Notes: generated from the sequence alone by a model not told the origin. Numbered from the stretch's first letter, positions 19,913 to 29,409 are shown. The stretch: 64,000 bases of DNA from Psychrobacter sp. JCM 18900 (GCF_904846625.1 NZ_CAJHBL010000002.1:1-64000); one strand, 5' to 3'. Made by a program: numbers and translations.

Positions 19913-20704
19913 ATGCAAACAACTATGCAAACTGCGACATCAACCGATTCAATCTCGAGTGTACACCATAATATGAGCGAACAAGAGTGGCAGATGCGCG
20001 TAAATCTTGCCGCCTGTTATCGAATGATTGCCTCTTATGGTTGGGACGATTTGGTATTCACTCACATCTCTGCGCGCGTACCAGGTACTGAGGATGAGTT
20101 TTTAATCAATCCGTACGGGATGTTATTTGAAGAGATTACCGCCTCTAGTCTGGTAAAGGTTAATAAAGCAGGCGAAAAAGTAGCGCCATCAGAGTTCGAA
20201 GTCAATCCAGCTGGATTTATCATTCATAGTGCTGTACACGAGGCTCGTGATGATGCGCATTGCGTCATTCATTTGCACACCAATGATGGGGTTGCCGTCT
20301 CAGCGCAAGAAAAAGGCCTACTACCCATCTCGCAACAATCATTATTTCCGCTATCCAACTTGGCATACCACGACTACGAAGGTGTCGCATTAAACCCTGA
20401 AGAAAAAGTACGCTTGGTTGCTGATTTAGGCGACGCTCACTTTATGATTTTGCGTAACCATGGTCTGCTCACCTGTGCCGATACGGTTGCCAATGCGTTC
20501 TTATACATGTATATCATGCAAAGAGCTTGTGAGATTCAGATCAAAGCGCAGAGCGGAGGAGGTGCCTTGACGCCGATACCAGCACAAATATTGGCAGGTA
20601 TCCAAGCTGCATCAGAGCAAGTCACCCGTGGCGCGAATGGCGATATCGCCTGGCCTGCATTGTTGAGAAAATTGCGCCGCACTGATCCATCGTTTGAGGA
20701 GTAA
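19913..20704 (+). CDS. Class II aldolase/adducin-domain protein
   Basis: 263 residues. Domain features are the N-terminal helix region LAACYRMIASYGWDDLVFTH, a Ser-rich loop (HISARVPG), the zinc-ligand segment CVIHLHTND and a later ligand in ILRNHGLLTC, as in fuculose-phosphate aldolase relatives. AAAGGA about 8 bp upstream supports the start. Many family members are not sugar aldolases and are annotated only by domain; the eukaryote-like adducin head is of this type. It is followed at 7 bp by an alpha/beta hydrolase and faces a Crp-type regulator. No sugar kinase or isomerase is nearby, so the substrate is unknown. Confidence 0.88.
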   Translation: MQTTMQTATSTDSISSVHHNMSEQEWQMRVNLAACYRMIASYGWDDLVFTHISARVPGTEDEFLINPYGMLFEEITASSLVKVNKAGEKVAPSEFEVNPAGFIIHSAVHEARDDAHCVIHLHTNDGVAVSAQEKGLLPISQQSLFPLSNLAYHDYEGVALNPEEKVRLVADLGDAHFMILRNHGLLTCADTVANAFLYMYIMQRACEIQIKAQSGGGALTPIPAQILAGIQAASEQVTRGANGDIAWPALLRKLRRTDPSFEE

Positions 20705-20711
20705 GTCTTTA

Positions 20712-21584
20712 ATGATAACTCTTGATGAGTGGCAACGGCAGGGGCAATATGAATCCATTAACGGGCATCAAATCTTTACTCGGTATGCAGGGGATAAAAG
20801 TGCACCTGTATTGCTATTGATTCATGGTTATCCTAGTGCCAGTTGGGACTGGGAAGGCATGTGGGACGCGCTAACCGAGCACTATTATGTCATCACGCTT
20901 GATATGCTGGGGTTTGGGTTGTCAGATAAACCTAAAAACGCGCGCTATCTAATCAGTAAACAGGCTGATATTTATCAAGCGGTTTTAGAAAAACTGGACG
21001 TCAGTGATTATCATATATTAGCGCATGACTATGGTGATACGGTGGCTCAGGAGTTACTAGCAAGACAAGTCGAAGGGAGCGCTGAGCGACACATTGCTAG
21101 CGTATGCTTCTTAAACGGTGGTCTGTTTCCTGAGACGCACAAACCTATCTTGGTACAGAAGCTACTGCTATCGCCATTGGGTCCTCTGGTATCAAAGCTA
21201 ATTAATAAGCAGAAATTTGCGGACAGTCTACAACGGATATTTGGCCCCGACACGCAGCCCACAGTAGAGGTGATAGATACGCTATGGCAGCTGTTAAATC
21301 ACAATGATGGATTGGGTGTGATGCATAAGCTGATTAACTATATACCACAGCGTCAGCAATACCGCGAGCGATGGGTAGGTGCGATTATCGACAGTACTGT
21401 ACCGGTGAAATTGATCGCAGGTGCCAAAGATCCTATCTCAGGTCAGCATATGATTGATCGTTATCGTCAACTGATACCCAATGCTGATATAACCAATATG
21501 CCTATGTTAGGTCATTATCCGCAGATAGAGGATGCAGCGGCAATCACAGCGGCCTATCTACAATTTAGACGCAGTATTCTGTAA
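20712..21584 (+). CDS. Alpha/beta hydrolase resembling MEST/PEG1, Asp nucleophile
   Basis: About 290 residues. The oxyanion-hole motif is LIHGYPSASWDWEGMW. The nucleophile elbow is AHDYGD, so the nucleophile is Asp, as in epoxide hydrolases and haloalkane dehalogenases rather than esterases. The order HDYGDTVAQELLARQ, FLNGGLFPETHKP, QRQQYRERWVGA and GHYPQIED closely recalls the mammalian MEST/PEG1 protein, as remembered. The start is taken as the ATG at 20712, behind GAGGAG about 10 bp upstream; an in-frame TTG at 20694 would overlap the aldolase gene. The catalytic His is probably in GHYPQIED. It probably forms an operon with the aldolase-domain gene. Substrate unknown. Confidence 0.88.
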   Translation: MITLDEWQRQGQYESINGHQIFTRYAGDKSAPVLLLIHGYPSASWDWEGMWDALTEHYYVITLDMLGFGLSDKPKNARYLISKQADIYQAVLEKLDVSDYHILAHDYGDTVAQELLARQVEGSAERHIASVCFLNGGLFPETHKPILVQKLLLSPLGPLVSKLINKQKFADSLQRIFGPDTQPTVEVIDTLWQLLNHNDGLGVMHKLINYIPQRQQYRERWVGAIIDSTVPVKLIAGAKDPISGQHMIDRYRQLIPNADITNMPMLGHYPQIEDAAAITAAYLQFRRSIL

Positions 21585-21603
21585 ATACCGTTCAACCTAA
21601 CGG

Positions 21604-21636
21604 ACGCAGGGCATCAAATGGTGCTCTGCGTTTGTT
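21604..21636 (+). terminator. Probable terminator after the hydrolase gene
   Basis: A 10-bp stem (ACGCAGGGCA with TGCTCTGCGT, one G-T pair) and an 8-nt loop are followed by a short, imperfect T-rich tail, 19 bp after the stop. Confidence 0.6.
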
Positions 21637-22078
21637 ATTCTCTTATCATCCTTTAACTCTCAAAAAATGCATCATTCTAAATGAGACTAATATCCGTGAG
21701 CGTAATCACAAAACTGTGCAAAAGGTTTTTGATAAAATGATCACCAAAAAACGGCGAGTTATCATTAAGTGGCCTATATGCGCAGTGCTACAAAATACTG
21801 ATGACTTGATAAAAAGATATTTTGAAAAACTTGAGGTTCTGGAGCGTAGTCTAAGAGTCTATCTTTTAAGTTTATTATGAGAATATAAAGTAATCGAGTA
21901 AAGCCTAACAGATATAACTATTCTTAAAAGTTGTTATAAGTGGTTCCATTATACCAGTCTGTTTTAAGTAGTCTGTTAATAGGTTTTTGGGGTGAAATAG
22001 CTGGTTCCGCTGGGGTATACCGTAACTTCACATTGTAGATACTAGCTTAACAGCAAAGGTGTTAAGCTCAGTCATTAT
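21637..22078. other. Intergenic stretch with no supported gene
   Basis: About 440 bp, AT-rich. The only long reading frame starts with TTG, has no ribosome site and resembles no family. Nothing else was recognised. Confidence 0.5.
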
Positions 22079-22942
22079 CTATAATTCACTCAAACTATAA
22101 TAATTATCACATCCTATCTGATTTCCATTTTCACAACTTTTTTTAAACCATTCTTTCGCGTCAATACTGTTACTCTTTACACCTTCCCCTTTAATATACA
22201 TAAGACCAAGATTATATTGTGCATCTGCATTATTTTGCTCAGCAGCCTTTGTAAACCATTTTATTGCCTGAACATAATTTTTTTCTGATCCCTCGCCTAA
22301 GTAGTATAGAAGACCAATGCTATATTGTGCATCTGCATTATTTTGCTCAGCAGCTTTTGTATACCATTTCATTGCTATATTAGGATTTTGCGGTACACCA
22401 ACTCCCTCTACATAATGATAACCAAGATTAAGTTGTGCTGGTCCATAATCCTGTTCAGCAGCTTTTTTGAACCACTTTACCGCTTTGGTGTAATCTTGCT
22501 CAACTCCCTTACCCGCATCGTACATAAGCGCTAAATTATATTGAGATAATGCAAAACCTTGTTCAGCAGCTTTTAGACGCCACTTTGCTGACTCATTATA
22601 ATTTTGCTCGACTCCCTTACCTTGTTCGTACATAACACCTAGATTATGTTGAGATTCCACGAAACCTTGTTCAGCAGCTTTTTTGAACCACTTTACCGCT
22701 TTGGTGTAATCTTGCTCGACTCCCTTACCTTGTTCGTACATAACACCCAGATTATGCTGTGCGAAAGCATCACCTATTTCAGCTAGTTCTTTTAAGCTTT
22801 CAACGTCATGGCTTTCGTCTTCAGCCACTAATTGCGCTTGATAAACACTTTGTTTATCAACATTTGAATCCTTCTGACAACTTATCAATGATATAGATAA
22901 GGATGTAAGGACTACGGATAATGAAATTTTAAACAAGGTCAT
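22079..22942 (-). CDS. Sel1-repeat lipoprotein
   Basis: 287 residues. The signal peptide ends in a lipobox (SLISCQ, Cys about 22). There are six tandem Sel1-like repeats of 36 residues with the pattern (A/S)Q.NLG.MY..GKGVEQDY..A..W..KAAEQ. The first three repeats are nearly identical even in nucleotide sequence (22448-22530 and 22661-22760 almost match), which points to recent internal duplication. Sel1 repeats form TPR-like alpha solenoids that mediate protein contacts. No partner is nearby; the gene stands alone between unannotated gaps. Role unknown, perhaps envelope signalling or stress. Confidence 0.9.
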   Translation of the reverse strand: MTLFKISLSVVLTSLSISLISCQKDSNVDKQSVYQAQLVAEDESHDVESLKELAEIGDAFAQHNLGVMYEQGKGVEQDYTKAVKWFKKAAEQGFVESQHNLGVMYEQGKGVEQNYNESAKWRLKAAEQGFALSQYNLALMYDAGKGVEQDYTKAVKWFKKAAEQDYGPAQLNLGYHYVEGVGVPQNPNIAMKWYTKAAEQNNADAQYSIGLLYYLGEGSEKNYVQAIKWFTKAAEQNNADAQYNLGLMYIKGEGVKSNSIDAKEWFKKSCENGNQIGCDNYYSLSEL

Positions 22943-23230
22943 TTAATACATTCACTCAGGAGGTTTTATTTGTTTAGATTATCATCTAAGTTAGAATTGT
23001 AGGGTCTAGCTACCATAACATCCATTATGGGAATATGTTCGATGCCTGTATAGCGCACCGATCACGAATAGAATATGCATGGTAAGTACACCATGAAGTA
23101 CACTGAGACTATCTCAGCGAGTTAAAACGTTGATACCATTAGCCCACAGCTTAGTGTTCAAGTCCTCACTAGGGAACCGAACCTTTAACAGCCGTATTTT
23201 GGCTTTTTTCACTGACTATTTTAGATAAGT

Positions 23231-24004
23231 TTAGGCTTTAGCGCTGTCTACCCAAGAGAACTCTTCTAAGATACTCATCCATTGATCGTCTAATCCTGCT
23301 GTTAGTACTAGTGGCTCACCAGTGACGGGGTGGCTGAGCGCCAAAGTCTGTGCATGCAGCAACATACGCGTGCAATCATAGTGAGTACGAAAAAACCGTG
23401 TATGACGTATATCGCCGTGACTGGTATCACCCACGATATGATGGAATACATGTCTCATATGCCGACGCAGCTGATGTTTGCGTCCAGTTTCAGGCGTTAA
23501 GCGAACCAGACTATAGCGGCTAGTGGCATGCTTTTTTGATACTGCAAATGGCAGCTCAATTTGTGCCAAACTTTGCCAGTGGGTGACCGCTTCTTGAGCA
23601 GGTTTATCTAAGTTGGCAAATTTATCGGCAATGGCGTCAGGCTTAAAGCTCAACGCATAGTCAACAGTACCTTGCTCAGACATAAAGCCGCGCACCACAG
23701 CCAAATATTGCTTGGTCACTTTGCGTTCAGTAAACGCTTCGGTAAGGCTACGTGCCACGGCTGAACTCTTGGCAAACAACAACACACCTGATGTGGGTTT
23801 GTCTAACCTATGCACTGGAAACACATGGCAGCCTACCGCGTCACGGGTGAGCTGCATGGCAAAGCGTGTCTCACCTTTGTCCAGCCAACTGCGATGAACC
23901 AACAGACCAGCTTCTTTATTAATCGCTACTATATACTCATCTTCATAGATAATTTCTATTTGATCAGCCGTATTGCCTTCGATATCCATGTTTTCAGTGC
24001 TCAT
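23231..24004 (-). CDS. truC: RluA-family pseudouridine synthase, TruC-like
   Basis: 257 residues. The RluA-family catalytic motif is VHRLDKPTSGVLLFAKS, with the catalytic Asp in HRLDKPTSG. The later RYSLVRLTPETGRKHQLRRH is the RNA-binding segment. N-terminal INKEAGLLVHRS matches TruC, which makes pseudouridine at position 65 of tRNA-Ile and tRNA-Asp in E. coli. The length fits TruC (about 260), and there is no S4 domain, unlike RluC/RluD. No operon partner. Confidence 0.85.
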   Translation of the reverse strand: MSTENMDIEGNTADQIEIIYEDEYIVAINKEAGLLVHRSWLDKGETRFAMQLTRDAVGCHVFPVHRLDKPTSGVLLFAKSSAVARSLTEAFTERKVTKQYLAVVRGFMSEQGTVDYALSFKPDAIADKFANLDKPAQEAVTHWQSLAQIELPFAVSKKHATSRYSLVRLTPETGRKHQLRRHMRHVFHHIVGDTSHGDIRHTRFFRTHYDCTRMLLHAQTLALSHPVTGEPLVLTAGLDDQWMSILEEFSWVDSAKA

Positions 24005-24272
24005 ATTTTAGATGCGTCAATTATATATCCTTTTTATTGTACCTGTAGTGGCATAATAAATTTAGATAGTACTGCAGAGAAAGTAAGCAATAAAACTACC
24101 GTACCGTTGTTTATCTCTTTGCCATTAGCAGCAGCGTTAATATAAATGGTAAGACGCTAAATGATAATACGTCAGTTGCCGATGTATTGAGCATGGAAGT
24201 ACCAACAACCATTCAACACTTTTCTACGCTCATTCTTTGTAATATATAGAGTATCAAGAAAGGAGTAGATTC

Positions 24273-25211
24273 ATGAGTATTCAAACGTTTGAGCCAAAAC
24301 TGGCTAATGTCGGCGGTATTCCAATCGCACGTTTACTACCTAACAAAGGCAAAAAACCTATCGGTGCGTGGTGCTTTTTAGATCATGCAGGTCCTGCTGA
24401 TTTTGGTCAAGATGATGCAGGGATGCAAGTGGGTCGCCATCCGCATACTAACTTGCAGACTTTCAGCTGGATGCTAAATGGTGAGGTGCTACATAAAGAC
24501 AGTTTGGGCAATCATCAGGTTATTACCAAAAACCAAGTTAATGTCATGACCGCAGGTACGGGCCTACACCAAGGCATCAGTCATACAGAACAAAGTGTCT
24601 TTCCAGATATGGGCGGTTCAGAAAATGCTGCACGTGGTATCAGTATGGTGCAGCTATGGATTGCGCTTCCCACCGATCAGAAAATCGAACGCAGTTTTCA
24701 TCATTATCCTAAGCTACCGACATGGAGCGAGGGCAATGTAGAGATGATACTAACGACAGGCAGTTATACCAATACATCAGGTGAGACATTTAAAGCGCCT
24801 ACCATTCAGTATTCTAAATTGGTTGGTATAGATGTGTACTTCAAGCAAGATGGCGAAGCGAAATTGAATTTAGAGCCAGGCTTTGAGTACGGTATCTTGG
24901 TTTCAGAAGGGGAGGTAGAGTCTGAAGGCAAGGTTTGTCAGCAAGACCAGTTATTCCGTTTTCATGATAGCGATGTCGCTAATAACAAAAGTATTAAGCT
25001 GGTTGCCAAAAAGGGCACACGTATCATGTTTATCGGCGGCGAACCGCTTAATAACCGAGTGCTAATGTGGTGGAACTTCGTTGCTGATAACAAAGCTGAG
25101 ATTGAACAATCTATTGTTGATTGGAATAATGGCCATGAGCGTTTCGGTAATGTTGACTCTGATATGAAGCGCTTGCCTGCACCTGAACTACCGAAAGGTT
25201 TTAAAGGCTGA
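24273..25211 (+). CDS. Pirin-family protein
   Basis: 312 residues, two cupin domains. The N-terminal part has the pirin pattern FLDHAGPADFG with metal-binding region GRHPHTNLQTFSWMLNGEV and TAGTGLHQGISHTE; the C-terminal part carries GFEYGILVSEGEVE and IMFIGGEPLN. Pirins are Fe-binding cupins and some have quercetin dioxygenase activity, but most have no known role. A strong AAGGAG lies 8 bp upstream of the start. It stands alone. Confidence 0.9.
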   Translation: MSIQTFEPKLANVGGIPIARLLPNKGKKPIGAWCFLDHAGPADFGQDDAGMQVGRHPHTNLQTFSWMLNGEVLHKDSLGNHQVITKNQVNVMTAGTGLHQGISHTEQSVFPDMGGSENAARGISMVQLWIALPTDQKIERSFHHYPKLPTWSEGNVEMILTTGSYTNTSGETFKAPTIQYSKLVGIDVYFKQDGEAKLNLEPGFEYGILVSEGEVESEGKVCQQDQLFRFHDSDVANNKSIKLVAKKGTRIMFIGGEPLNNRVLMWWNFVADNKAEIEQSIVDWNNGHERFGNVDSDMKRLPAPELPKGFKG

Positions 25212-25439
25212 TTACAGTTTGTCTCGCCCCCTCACTATTTGACCTTAACTCGTAGAAAACTGCTTAAGTAAAATACTGCTTAAATAAAATAAGGGTAGTT
25301 TGACGTAAGGATTAGAAGGGGTAAGCTGACCGAAAATCAAATCTTGATTCACACATAATTACCACGATGTTAAATCATATATGAATCAGGACAATATTTG
25401 AGATATAGCTCAGTTGGCTTACAATCAAAGCTTCAACGC

Positions 25440-25718
25440 TTAAGTTCTATAAAGGACTTTTACGACATGCCAGCCAAATTTGGTCTTTACTAAATGCGGG
25501 GTAAATAGTTCGCCGGTAAAGCAAACCTTATCGAATGGCCCTACCATATCGCCTTTGCCAAACTCACCTAAGCTGCCACCTTTTTTACCTGATGGGCAGG
25601 TTGAGTATCGCTTGGCCAGTACATCAAACTTAGCGCCTTTTTTAAGCTTGGCAATAATGTCCTCAGCTTGTTCTTTATGTTTTACTAAAATGTGCAATGC
25701 GCTAGCGGTACGAGCCAT
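25440..25718 (-). CDS. ppiC: Parvulin-type peptidylprolyl isomerase
   Basis: 92 residues, the size of the single-domain E. coli PpiC (93). The parvulin pattern is clear: ALHILVKHKEQAEDI at the start, CPSGKKGGSLGEFGKGDMV in the middle, and TKFGWHVVKVL at the end. It is a cytoplasmic cis-trans prolyl isomerase with no signal peptide. AAAGGG about 8 bp upstream supports the start. Confidence 0.95.
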   Translation of the reverse strand: MARTASALHILVKHKEQAEDIIAKLKKGAKFDVLAKRYSTCPSGKKGGSLGEFGKGDMVGPFDKVCFTGELFTPHLVKTKFGWHVVKVLYRT

Positions 25719-25931
25719 AATGTAACCCTTTCATAAAATATCAATTATCAGGACATTATATCACTACTTACCTTGGTTGCTAACCTCACTTGCAGGTGCT
25801 GAGTTCTCCCAAGTCATCCTTATACAATCGTGACTATAGGGGTTGGAAATAAGAAGTTTTAGTCATGTAAATTTTTATTTAAACTATAGTCTTTATTTAA
25901 ACTACAGCCCTTAAATGACGGACATAAAAAA

Positions 25932-25955
25932 AGCCTCAATCTTTAGATTGGGGCT
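25932..25955 (-). terminator. Terminator of rutR, copy of a repeated terminator
   Basis: The stem AGCCTCAATC/GATTGGGGCT with TTTA loop gives a run of seven T on the minus strand, 36 bp after the rutR stop. The hairpin and its flanks (CTACAGCCC at 25902, CGGACA, TTCGAA) recur near 35.5 kb and 49.35 kb, where they adjoin tRNA-Val fragments. Here the tRNA part is not recognisable. Confidence 0.75.
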
Positions 25956-25990
25956 TTCGAATTGGGGATCTGTACTTTACTCATATCAAA

Positions 25991-26641
25991 TCACGGAATC
26001 AAACTATCTACCAAAAGCTGAGTACTAGTGTTTAATGCCTCGTTAGCGAACTTCTTATTTCTCAAACTATGATTACACACCGCTTCAGTTTGCGTAGAAA
26101 AATCAGAATAGTGCTGAGTGACTGCCCAAATATGGAAAATCAAATGGATGGCAGACACGGACTTAATCTTGTTGTCTGCAATCCATCCATCAATCACTGC
26201 CACCTTTTCACGAACCAAAGATTTCAAAGGGCCTTTTAATACAGCCATCAAATGAGGTGCTCCTTGTATAATCTCTAACGCATACAGTCTCGATGCTGCA
26301 GGCGATTTTTTTGAGATTTTATACTTTTCTTCAATATAGGTCTTAAGGGCAACCCTTGGATCTTGGTTGACGTTAATCTCACTCAAAGGTGATAACCACT
26401 TACTCAGCACCTTTTCTAAAACAGCAACATACAGAACTTCTTTACTTTGAAAGTAATAAAATATATTCGATTTAGATATGTCAGCTTCTTCGGCAATTTG
26501 CTCCATGCGCGCGCCATTTAACCCCTCTTGGGAAAATACGATCAATGCAGCATTGATGATATGTTCTTTCTTTTTTAATATCTTTGCACTCGTCTCTGTC
26601 TCTTCTTTTAGTGCGTATTCTTTCACTATATTTTCCCTCAT
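25991..26641 (-). CDS. rutR: TetR-family repressor RutR
   Basis: About 216 residues from the ATG at 26641; a TTG at 26683 would extend it. The N-terminal TetR helix-turn-helix includes GARMEQIAEEADISKSNIFY and YYFQSKEVLYVAVLEKVLS. The C-terminal domain has the RutR character (ASRLYALEIIQGAPHLMAVL, HLIFHIWAVTQHYSDF). E. coli RutR represses the rut operon and binds uracil or thymine. It is divergent from rutA across about 470 bp, where a close match to the RutR operator is present, so self and cluster control are both expected. Confidence 0.92.
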   Translation of the reverse strand: MRENIVKEYALKEETETSAKILKKKEHIINAALIVFSQEGLNGARMEQIAEEADISKSNIFYYFQSKEVLYVAVLEKVLSKWLSPLSEINVNQDPRVALKTYIEEKYKISKKSPAASRLYALEIIQGAPHLMAVLKGPLKSLVREKVAVIDGWIADNKIKSVSAIHLIFHIWAVTQHYSDFSTQTEAVCNHSLRNKKFANEALNTSTQLLVDSLIP

Positions 26642-26894
26642 CGTAAAGCCAAAAAACCTAGTTTTAAATGATAGTTGATTCAATTTAAAAAAGGGTAGAA
26701 GTAACCAAATGCAGATGCTACTGGCTGATCAAAACAGATATGCCAACTACTCCAACAGCGAGCAATACCATATCGGTTTGCAGGTTCACTAACTATAGCA
26801 ACCTGTTGTTGACCAGTCTTTTCTGCTGCTTATTCCACCTTATCTTCATTCAAACCATCATCAAAATGTACTTATAAATAATTTATACATTTGT

Positions 26895-26954
26895 GCACTA
26901 TTTTATAACACTTTGCACCAATTTATAACAGCCCGCACTATTTCTCTGCATATT
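26895..26954 (+). repeat. Three 20-bp iterons starting GCAC, upstream of the rut promoter
   Basis: GCACTATTTTATAACACTTT, GCACCAATTTATAACAGCCC and GCACTATTTCTCTGCATATT start at 26895, 26915 and 26935, exactly 20 bp apart. A weaker partial unit precedes them. TGCAC is the half-site of the NtrC enhancer, and the E. coli rut operon is NtrC-activated. Two helical turns of spacing would put all copies on one DNA face. Activator identity is inferred. Confidence 0.55.
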
Positions 26955-26956
26955 TT

Positions 26957-26972
26957 TAGACCATATGGTTTA
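26957..26972. promoter_or_regulatory. RutR operator
   Basis: TAGACCATATGGTTTA matches the E. coli RutR consensus TTGACCANNTGGTCAA at 12 of 14 defined positions, with both GACCA/TGGT cores intact. It lies between rutR and rutA, 54 bp upstream of the -24 element of the sigma-54-type promoter. Confidence 0.75.
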
Positions 26973-27025
26973 ATAATTTTTGTATGAAAAAAATATAAGT
27001 TATTGATAAATAACAATTAATTTAT

Positions 27026-27042
27026 TTGGCATAAATTATGCT
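27026..27042 (+). promoter_or_regulatory. Sigma-54-type (-24/-12) promoter of the rut cluster
   Basis: TTGGCATAAATTATGCT has the invariant GG (27028-27029) and GC (27040-27041) separated by exactly 10 bp, and fits YTGGCA...TTGCW except for ATGC in place of TTGC. Predicted transcription start is near 27053, 60 bp before the rutA ATG. Confidence 0.62.
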
Positions 27043-27112
27043 ACATAAAAAACATGAAATAATCTTTATTTCTTTTATCGCTCTTTTCTTCCTCAAACGT
27101 ATAGGTGAAATC

Positions 27113-28216
27113 ATGGAAATAGGTATTTTTTGTCCGATTGGCAACAACGGCTGGTTAATCTCAAAAAACGCGCCGCAGTACAAGCCAACATTTGAGCTAA
27201 ATAAACAGATTGTGCAACGTGCTGAGCACTATGGGTTTGATTTTGCCCTATCGATGATCAAGCTGCGCGGTTTTGGCGGGGAAACTGAGTTTTGGGATTA
27301 CAACCTCGAGAGCTTTACCTTGATGGCAGGACTCGCGGCAGTCACGTCTAAGATAAAAATCTATGCCACATCGGCGACGTTGGTCATGCCACCGGCAATC
27401 GTAGCGAGAATGGCATCAACGCTTGACAGCATCTCAAACGGGCGTTTTGGATTGAATGTCGTGACTGGCTGGCAAGAAGCAGAATATGGACAGATGGGCA
27501 TGTGGCCAGGCGATGATTATTTTGGTAAGCGCTATGACTACCTATCTGAATATGTACAAATTCTAAGAGATCTTTGGGCAACAGGCCAATCTGATTTGAA
27601 GGGTGAGTTCTTCCAAATGGATGACTGTCAAGTGAAGCCTATTCCACAAGCGGATATGAAGATTATCTGTGCGGGTCAATCAGATACAGGCTTGGCATTC
27701 TCTGCGAAATACGCTGATTACAACTTTGTCTTTGGTAAAGGTTTAAACACGCCAACTGCCTATGCCGGCATTAATGACCGCTTAAAGGTACATACGGATC
27801 AGACGGGCCGCAATGTTCCCACTTATGTCCTCTTTATGGTTATTGCAGATGAGACCGATGAAAAAGCCCAAGTAAAGTGGCAATCATACAATGATGGCGC
27901 GGATTTTGAAGCCATTGATTGGCTGCAGTCACAAGGTGGTAAGGACAAAACTTCAGGTAAAGATACCAACGTTCGCCATATGGCATCAAGCGTTTCACCA
28001 GTCAATATCAATATGGGTACGCTGGTTGGCTCCTTTGAAAATGTCGCCAGCATGTTAGACGAAGTCGCTGAAGTACAAGGTACGGATGGCGTTCTACTGA
28101 CCTTTGATGATTTCGTGCAAGGTGTTGAAGATTTTGGTAGCAGAATTCAACCCCTTATGAAGAGCCGTATCAATGTCGATACCCCAGTTGCCAGTCAAGC
28201 TGTCAGCGAAGCCTAA
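27113..28216 (+). CDS. rutA: Pyrimidine oxygenase RutA
   Basis: About 367 residues from the ATG at 27113, which has AGGTGA just upstream and begins with the family N-terminus [17 protein letters not shown]. Longer frames start within the predicted leader. The luciferase-like flavin monooxygenase fold shows as [40 protein letters not shown] and [16 protein letters not shown]. RutA uses FMNH2, NADH-derived electrons and O2 to open the uracil ring between N3 and C4, giving ureidoacrylate peracid. It is the first gene of the cluster and the first enzyme of the pathway. Confidence 0.96.
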   Translation: MEIGIFCPIGNNGWLISKNAPQYKPTFELNKQIVQRAEHYGFDFALSMIKLRGFGGETEFWDYNLESFTLMAGLAAVTSKIKIYATSATLVMPPAIVARMASTLDSISNGRFGLNVVTGWQEAEYGQMGMWPGDDYFGKRYDYLSEYVQILRDLWATGQSDLKGEFFQMDDCQVKPIPQADMKIICAGQSDTGLAFSAKYADYNFVFGKGLNTPTAYAGINDRLKVHTDQTGRNVPTYVLFMVIADETDEKAQVKWQSYNDGADFEAIDWLQSQGGKDKTSGKDTNVRHMASSVSPVNINMGTLVGSFENVASMLDEVAEVQGTDGVLLTFDDFVQGVEDFGSRIQPLMKSRINVDTPVASQAVSEA

Positions 28217-28230
28217 TAAAAGGAGCAGAT

Positions 28231-28950
28231 ATGAATTCGGTTAATACAATTTGTGCAGACTTTACCAAGGAATCCTCTCCTGTTTTAGAGTCGTTGCCTG
28301 AACCTATCAAGTTAGATCCCACACAGACGGCACTGATCGTCGTGGACATGCAAAATGCATATGCCAGTCAAGGTGGTTATCTGGATTTGGCTGGGTTTGA
28401 TGTCACAGCGACCAAACCCGTCATCGATAAGATAAAGCAAGCCGTGGATATTGCGCATCAAGCTGGCATACAAGTCATCTATTTCAGAAATGGCTGGGAC
28501 AACAAGTATGTGGAAGCGGGTGGTAGCGGATCGCCCAATTATCACAAGTCAAACGCCTTAAAAACCATGCGTAAGAATCCTGAAATTGAGGGAACGCTAT
28601 TGGCAAAAGGGGGCTGGGATTATGAGTTGGTCGATGAGCTTATCCCTGCGCCTCAAGACATCGTTATAGATAAACCTCGATATAGCGGCTTTGCGAACAC
28701 CAATTTCGATAGTGTATTGCGGTCACGTGGCATACGTAATCTATTGCTCACAGGTATCGCGACCAACGTCTGTGTTGAATCCACGCTTCGAGATGGATTT
28801 TTCCTTGAGTATTTTGGGGTGTTATTAGATGACGCTTGTTATCAGGCAGGACCAGTAGAGGCTCATGACGCCACACTATATAACGTAAAAACCTTTTTTG
28901 GTTGGGTGTCCGATGTTGCCAGCATGCAGCAGTGTTTTTCGAATAGTTAA
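28231..28950 (+). CDS. rutB: Ureidoacrylate amidohydrolase RutB
   Basis: 239 residues, cysteine hydrolase (isochorismatase-like) family. The catalytic triad is visible: Asp39 ([11 protein letters not shown]), Lys148 ([11 protein letters not shown]) and Cys181 ([15 protein letters not shown]). RutB hydrolyses ureidoacrylate peracid to aminoacrylate peracid and carbamate, releasing ammonia. AAAGGAG upstream supports the start. It is 14 bp behind rutA, clearly co-transcribed. Confidence 0.96.
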   Translation: MNSVNTICADFTKESSPVLESLPEPIKLDPTQTALIVVDMQNAYASQGGYLDLAGFDVTATKPVIDKIKQAVDIAHQAGIQVIYFRNGWDNKYVEAGGSGSPNYHKSNALKTMRKNPEIEGTLLAKGGWDYELVDELIPAPQDIVIDKPRYSGFANTNFDSVLRSRGIRNLLLTGIATNVCVESTLRDGFFLEYFGVLLDDACYQAGPVEAHDATLYNVKTFFGWVSDVASMQQCFSNS

Positions 28951-29025
28951 CGTTTTACTTAGCCAGTTTTTAGCAACCTAAACCACGATTTTCATACTTA
29001 ACCTAACCGTAATAGGAATGTAGAT

Positions 29026-29409
29026 ATGTCTAAACAAGTGATTATCCCTGAAGGTACCAGCAAACCATTAGCCCCTTATGTACCAGCGACTAAGGCCGAC
29101 AACATCGTCTATGTCTCGGGCACTTTGCCCTTTGATGAAAACAACGATGTCGTACATGTGGGTGATGCCGCTGCTCAAACTCGCCATGTGTTAACAACGA
29201 TTCAAAACGTTATTCAAACTGCTGGTGGCGATATGGATGATGTGACCTTTAATTCGATCTTTGTAAAAGATTGGGCAGATTATGACGCGGTCAATCAAGT
29301 CTATGCAGAATTTTTTCCCAATGAAAAGCCAGCAAGATTTTGTATCCAATGTGGATTGGTTAAACCAGATGCTTTGGTCGAAATCGCGTCCATAGCGCAC
29401 ATTGGATAA
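29026..29409 (+). CDS. rutC: Aminoacrylate deaminase/peracid reductase RutC (RidA family)
   Basis: 127 residues, typical YjgF/YER057c/UK114 length. The family signature is present: [34 protein letters not shown], and [20 protein letters not shown] with the substrate-binding region near the end. RutC acts on aminoacrylate peracid or aminoacrylate in the Rut pathway. It is 75 bp after rutB. Confidence 0.94.
   Translation: MSKQVIIPEGTSKPLAPYVPATKADNIVYVSGTLPFDENNDVVHVGDAAAQTRHVLTTIQNVIQTAGGDMDDVTFNSIFVKDWADYDAVNQVYAEFFPNEKPARFCIQCGLVKPDALVEIASIAHIG

Noticed and set aside
21632-21880. 82-codon reading frame after the MEST-like hydrolase
   Set aside because: It starts with TTG inside the terminator tail, has no ribosome site and matches no family.
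22079-22942. CRISPR-like regular repeats
   Set aside because: The 108-bp period is a coding repeat (36-residue Sel1 units), with no spacers and no cas genes nearby.
25403-25421. ATAGCTCAGTTGG, like the D arm of a tRNA
   Set aside because: No acceptor, anticodon or T arm can be folded around it; it is probably chance or too short a relic to call.
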